The translations under genes were made by a program, and so were the position numbers. Below the pieces are notes generated by a model. The model saw nothing but the letters and a program-made list of their open reading frames with translations, searched no databases and was not told the DNA's origin. From Pseudomonas putida (GTDB taxonomy: Bacteria > Pseudomonadota > Gammaproteobacteria > Pseudomonadales > Pseudomonadaceae): DNA of 64,000 nt. Positions within the stretch are counted from its first letter, which is position 1. Every line of letters begins with the position of its first letter. Of the stretch, positions 63,261-64,000 are shown in pieces. The DNA lies in the NCBI RefSeq assembly GCF_001976065.1, contig NZ_MNAH01000001.1, positions 248,001 to 312,000 on the forward strand. The letters are read 5' to 3'.

Positions 63261-63976
63261 GGCTGCGCTTCCTCCCCGGTGGCGAATTTATAGCCGCGGC
63301 CCCAGACCGTGAGGATGCGCACCGGTTGCGCCGGGTCGGCCTCGATCTTGGCGCGCAGGCGATTGATGTGGGTGTTGACGGTGTGTTCGTAGCCTTCGTG
63401 GCTGTAGCCCCAGACGGCGTTGAGCAGGTCCATGCGCGAAAACACCTTGCCCGGCTGGCGGGCGAAAAAGTACAGCAGGTCGAACTCCCGGGGCGTAAGG
63501 TCCAGGCGCCGGCCGTCGAGGGATACCTCGCGGGTGATCGGGTCGATGGCCAGGCCGTCGATGAGCAAACTGCCGGCGTCCATCTTCAGGTTGCGTGCCA
63601 TGGCCTCCACCCGACGCAGCAACGCCTTGACCCGGGCCACCAGTTCGAGCATGGAAAACGGCTTGGCCAGGTAATCGTCGGCACCCAGTTCCAGGCCGAG
63701 AATCCGGTGCACTTCACTGGAGCGCGCACTGGTGATGATGATCGGCGTGTAGCGGGCCATGGCGCGGGCGCGGCGGCAGATCTCCAGGCCGTCGACACCG
63801 GGCAGCATCAGGTCGAGGATCAGCGCATCCCAGTTGCCCTGTTGCAGCAGGCGCATGCCTTCAGTGCCATCGGCGCTGTGCACCACCTCGAACTGCTCGT
63901 CACGCAGGTGCAGGCAGATAAGGTCGGCGATATGCAGGTCATCCTCGACCACGAGGACGCGTTTGGTCTGTTCCAT
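63257..63976 (-). CDS. OmpR/PhoB-family response regulator
   Basis: Regulator of 239 residues. The receiver domain has acidic residues Glu11-Asp13, phosphoacceptor Asp55 in LILDLMLPG, Ser/Thr in TSAR and Lys in AKPFS; the C-terminal winged helix ends HTVNTHINRLRAKIE...VWGRGYKF. The ATG at 63976 has AAGGA nine bases upstream; a TTG at 63985 would leave no spacer. It is encoded first in the pair with the histidine kinase. Confidence 0.95.
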   Translation of the reverse strand: MEQTKRVLVVEDDLHIADLICLHLRDEQFEVVHSADGTEGMRLLQQGNWDALILDLMLPGVDGLEICRRARAMARYTPIIITSARSSEVHRILGLELGADDYLAKPFSMLELVARVKALLRRVEAMARNLKMDAGSLLIDGLAIDPITREVSLDGRRLDLTPREFDLLYFFARQPGKVFSRMDLLNAVWGYSHEGYEHTVNTHINRLRAKIEADPAQPVRILTVWGRGYKFATGEEAQP

Positions 63977-64000
63977 CCAGCTCAATCCTTCGGCGCGATG

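Overview
The window is chromosomal DNA of a fluorescent Pseudomonas, most likely of the P. fluorescens group. The evidence is a complete alginate operon in the classical Pseudomonas gene order, a cyoABCDE quinol oxidase operon next to dsbB, and many copies of the REP palindromes (cores GTGGGAGCGGGCTTGCTCGC and GTAGGAGCTGGCTTGCCAGC) that fill intergenic gaps in this group. I saw no rRNA, tRNA, CRISPR, phage or insertion-sequence gene.

Layout. 1-3.2 kb: an aromatic-acid-type efflux system (FUSC permease cut by the left edge, DUF1656 protein, HlyD adaptor). 3.2-5.1 kb: three small leftward genes (NTF2-like, SDR, membrane protein). 5.3-22.0 kb: the alginate operon, read leftward: algD-alg8-alg44-algK-algE-algG-algX-algL-algI-algJ-algF-algA, with a long non-coding control region upstream of algD. 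22.8-31.7 kb: housekeeping genes yaaA, a deacetylase-like gene, phoH-type ATPase, moaC-moaD-moaE, an amino-acid binding protein, an EamA exporter with divergent LysR regulator, and dsbB. 32.5-37.3 kb: cyoABCDE.

37.5-50.0 kb is the most unusual region. An apparent small-molecule biosynthetic cluster is bracketed by two MocR (GntR-aminotransferase) regulators: MFS exporter, ATP-grasp ligase, RidA, cupin, terminator, YfcF-type glutathione transferase, KamA-family radical SAM enzyme, class IV aminotransferase, TauD-type dioxygenase, AurF-type diiron N-oxygenase, and a lactonase-like metallo-beta-lactamase-fold hydrolase. There is no NRPS or PKS. The combination suggests an exported, N-oxygenated, possibly beta-amino-acid-containing dipeptide-like metabolite. 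I do not recognise it as a described pathway.

50.2-61.6 kb: a conserved protein of unknown function, a polyamine-type ABC importer, a LysR regulator and a divergent catabolic operon (ThDP decarboxylase, amidohydrolase, CobW GTPase, class II aldolase). 61.7-64 kb: an OmpR-type two-component system.

Other points of note: a REP pair (REPIN) lies in frame inside the signal peptide of algK; the moaC Shine-Dalgarno sequence lies in a perfect palindrome; and perfect inverted or direct repeats sit at the expected operator positions of the biosynthetic and catabolic operons.
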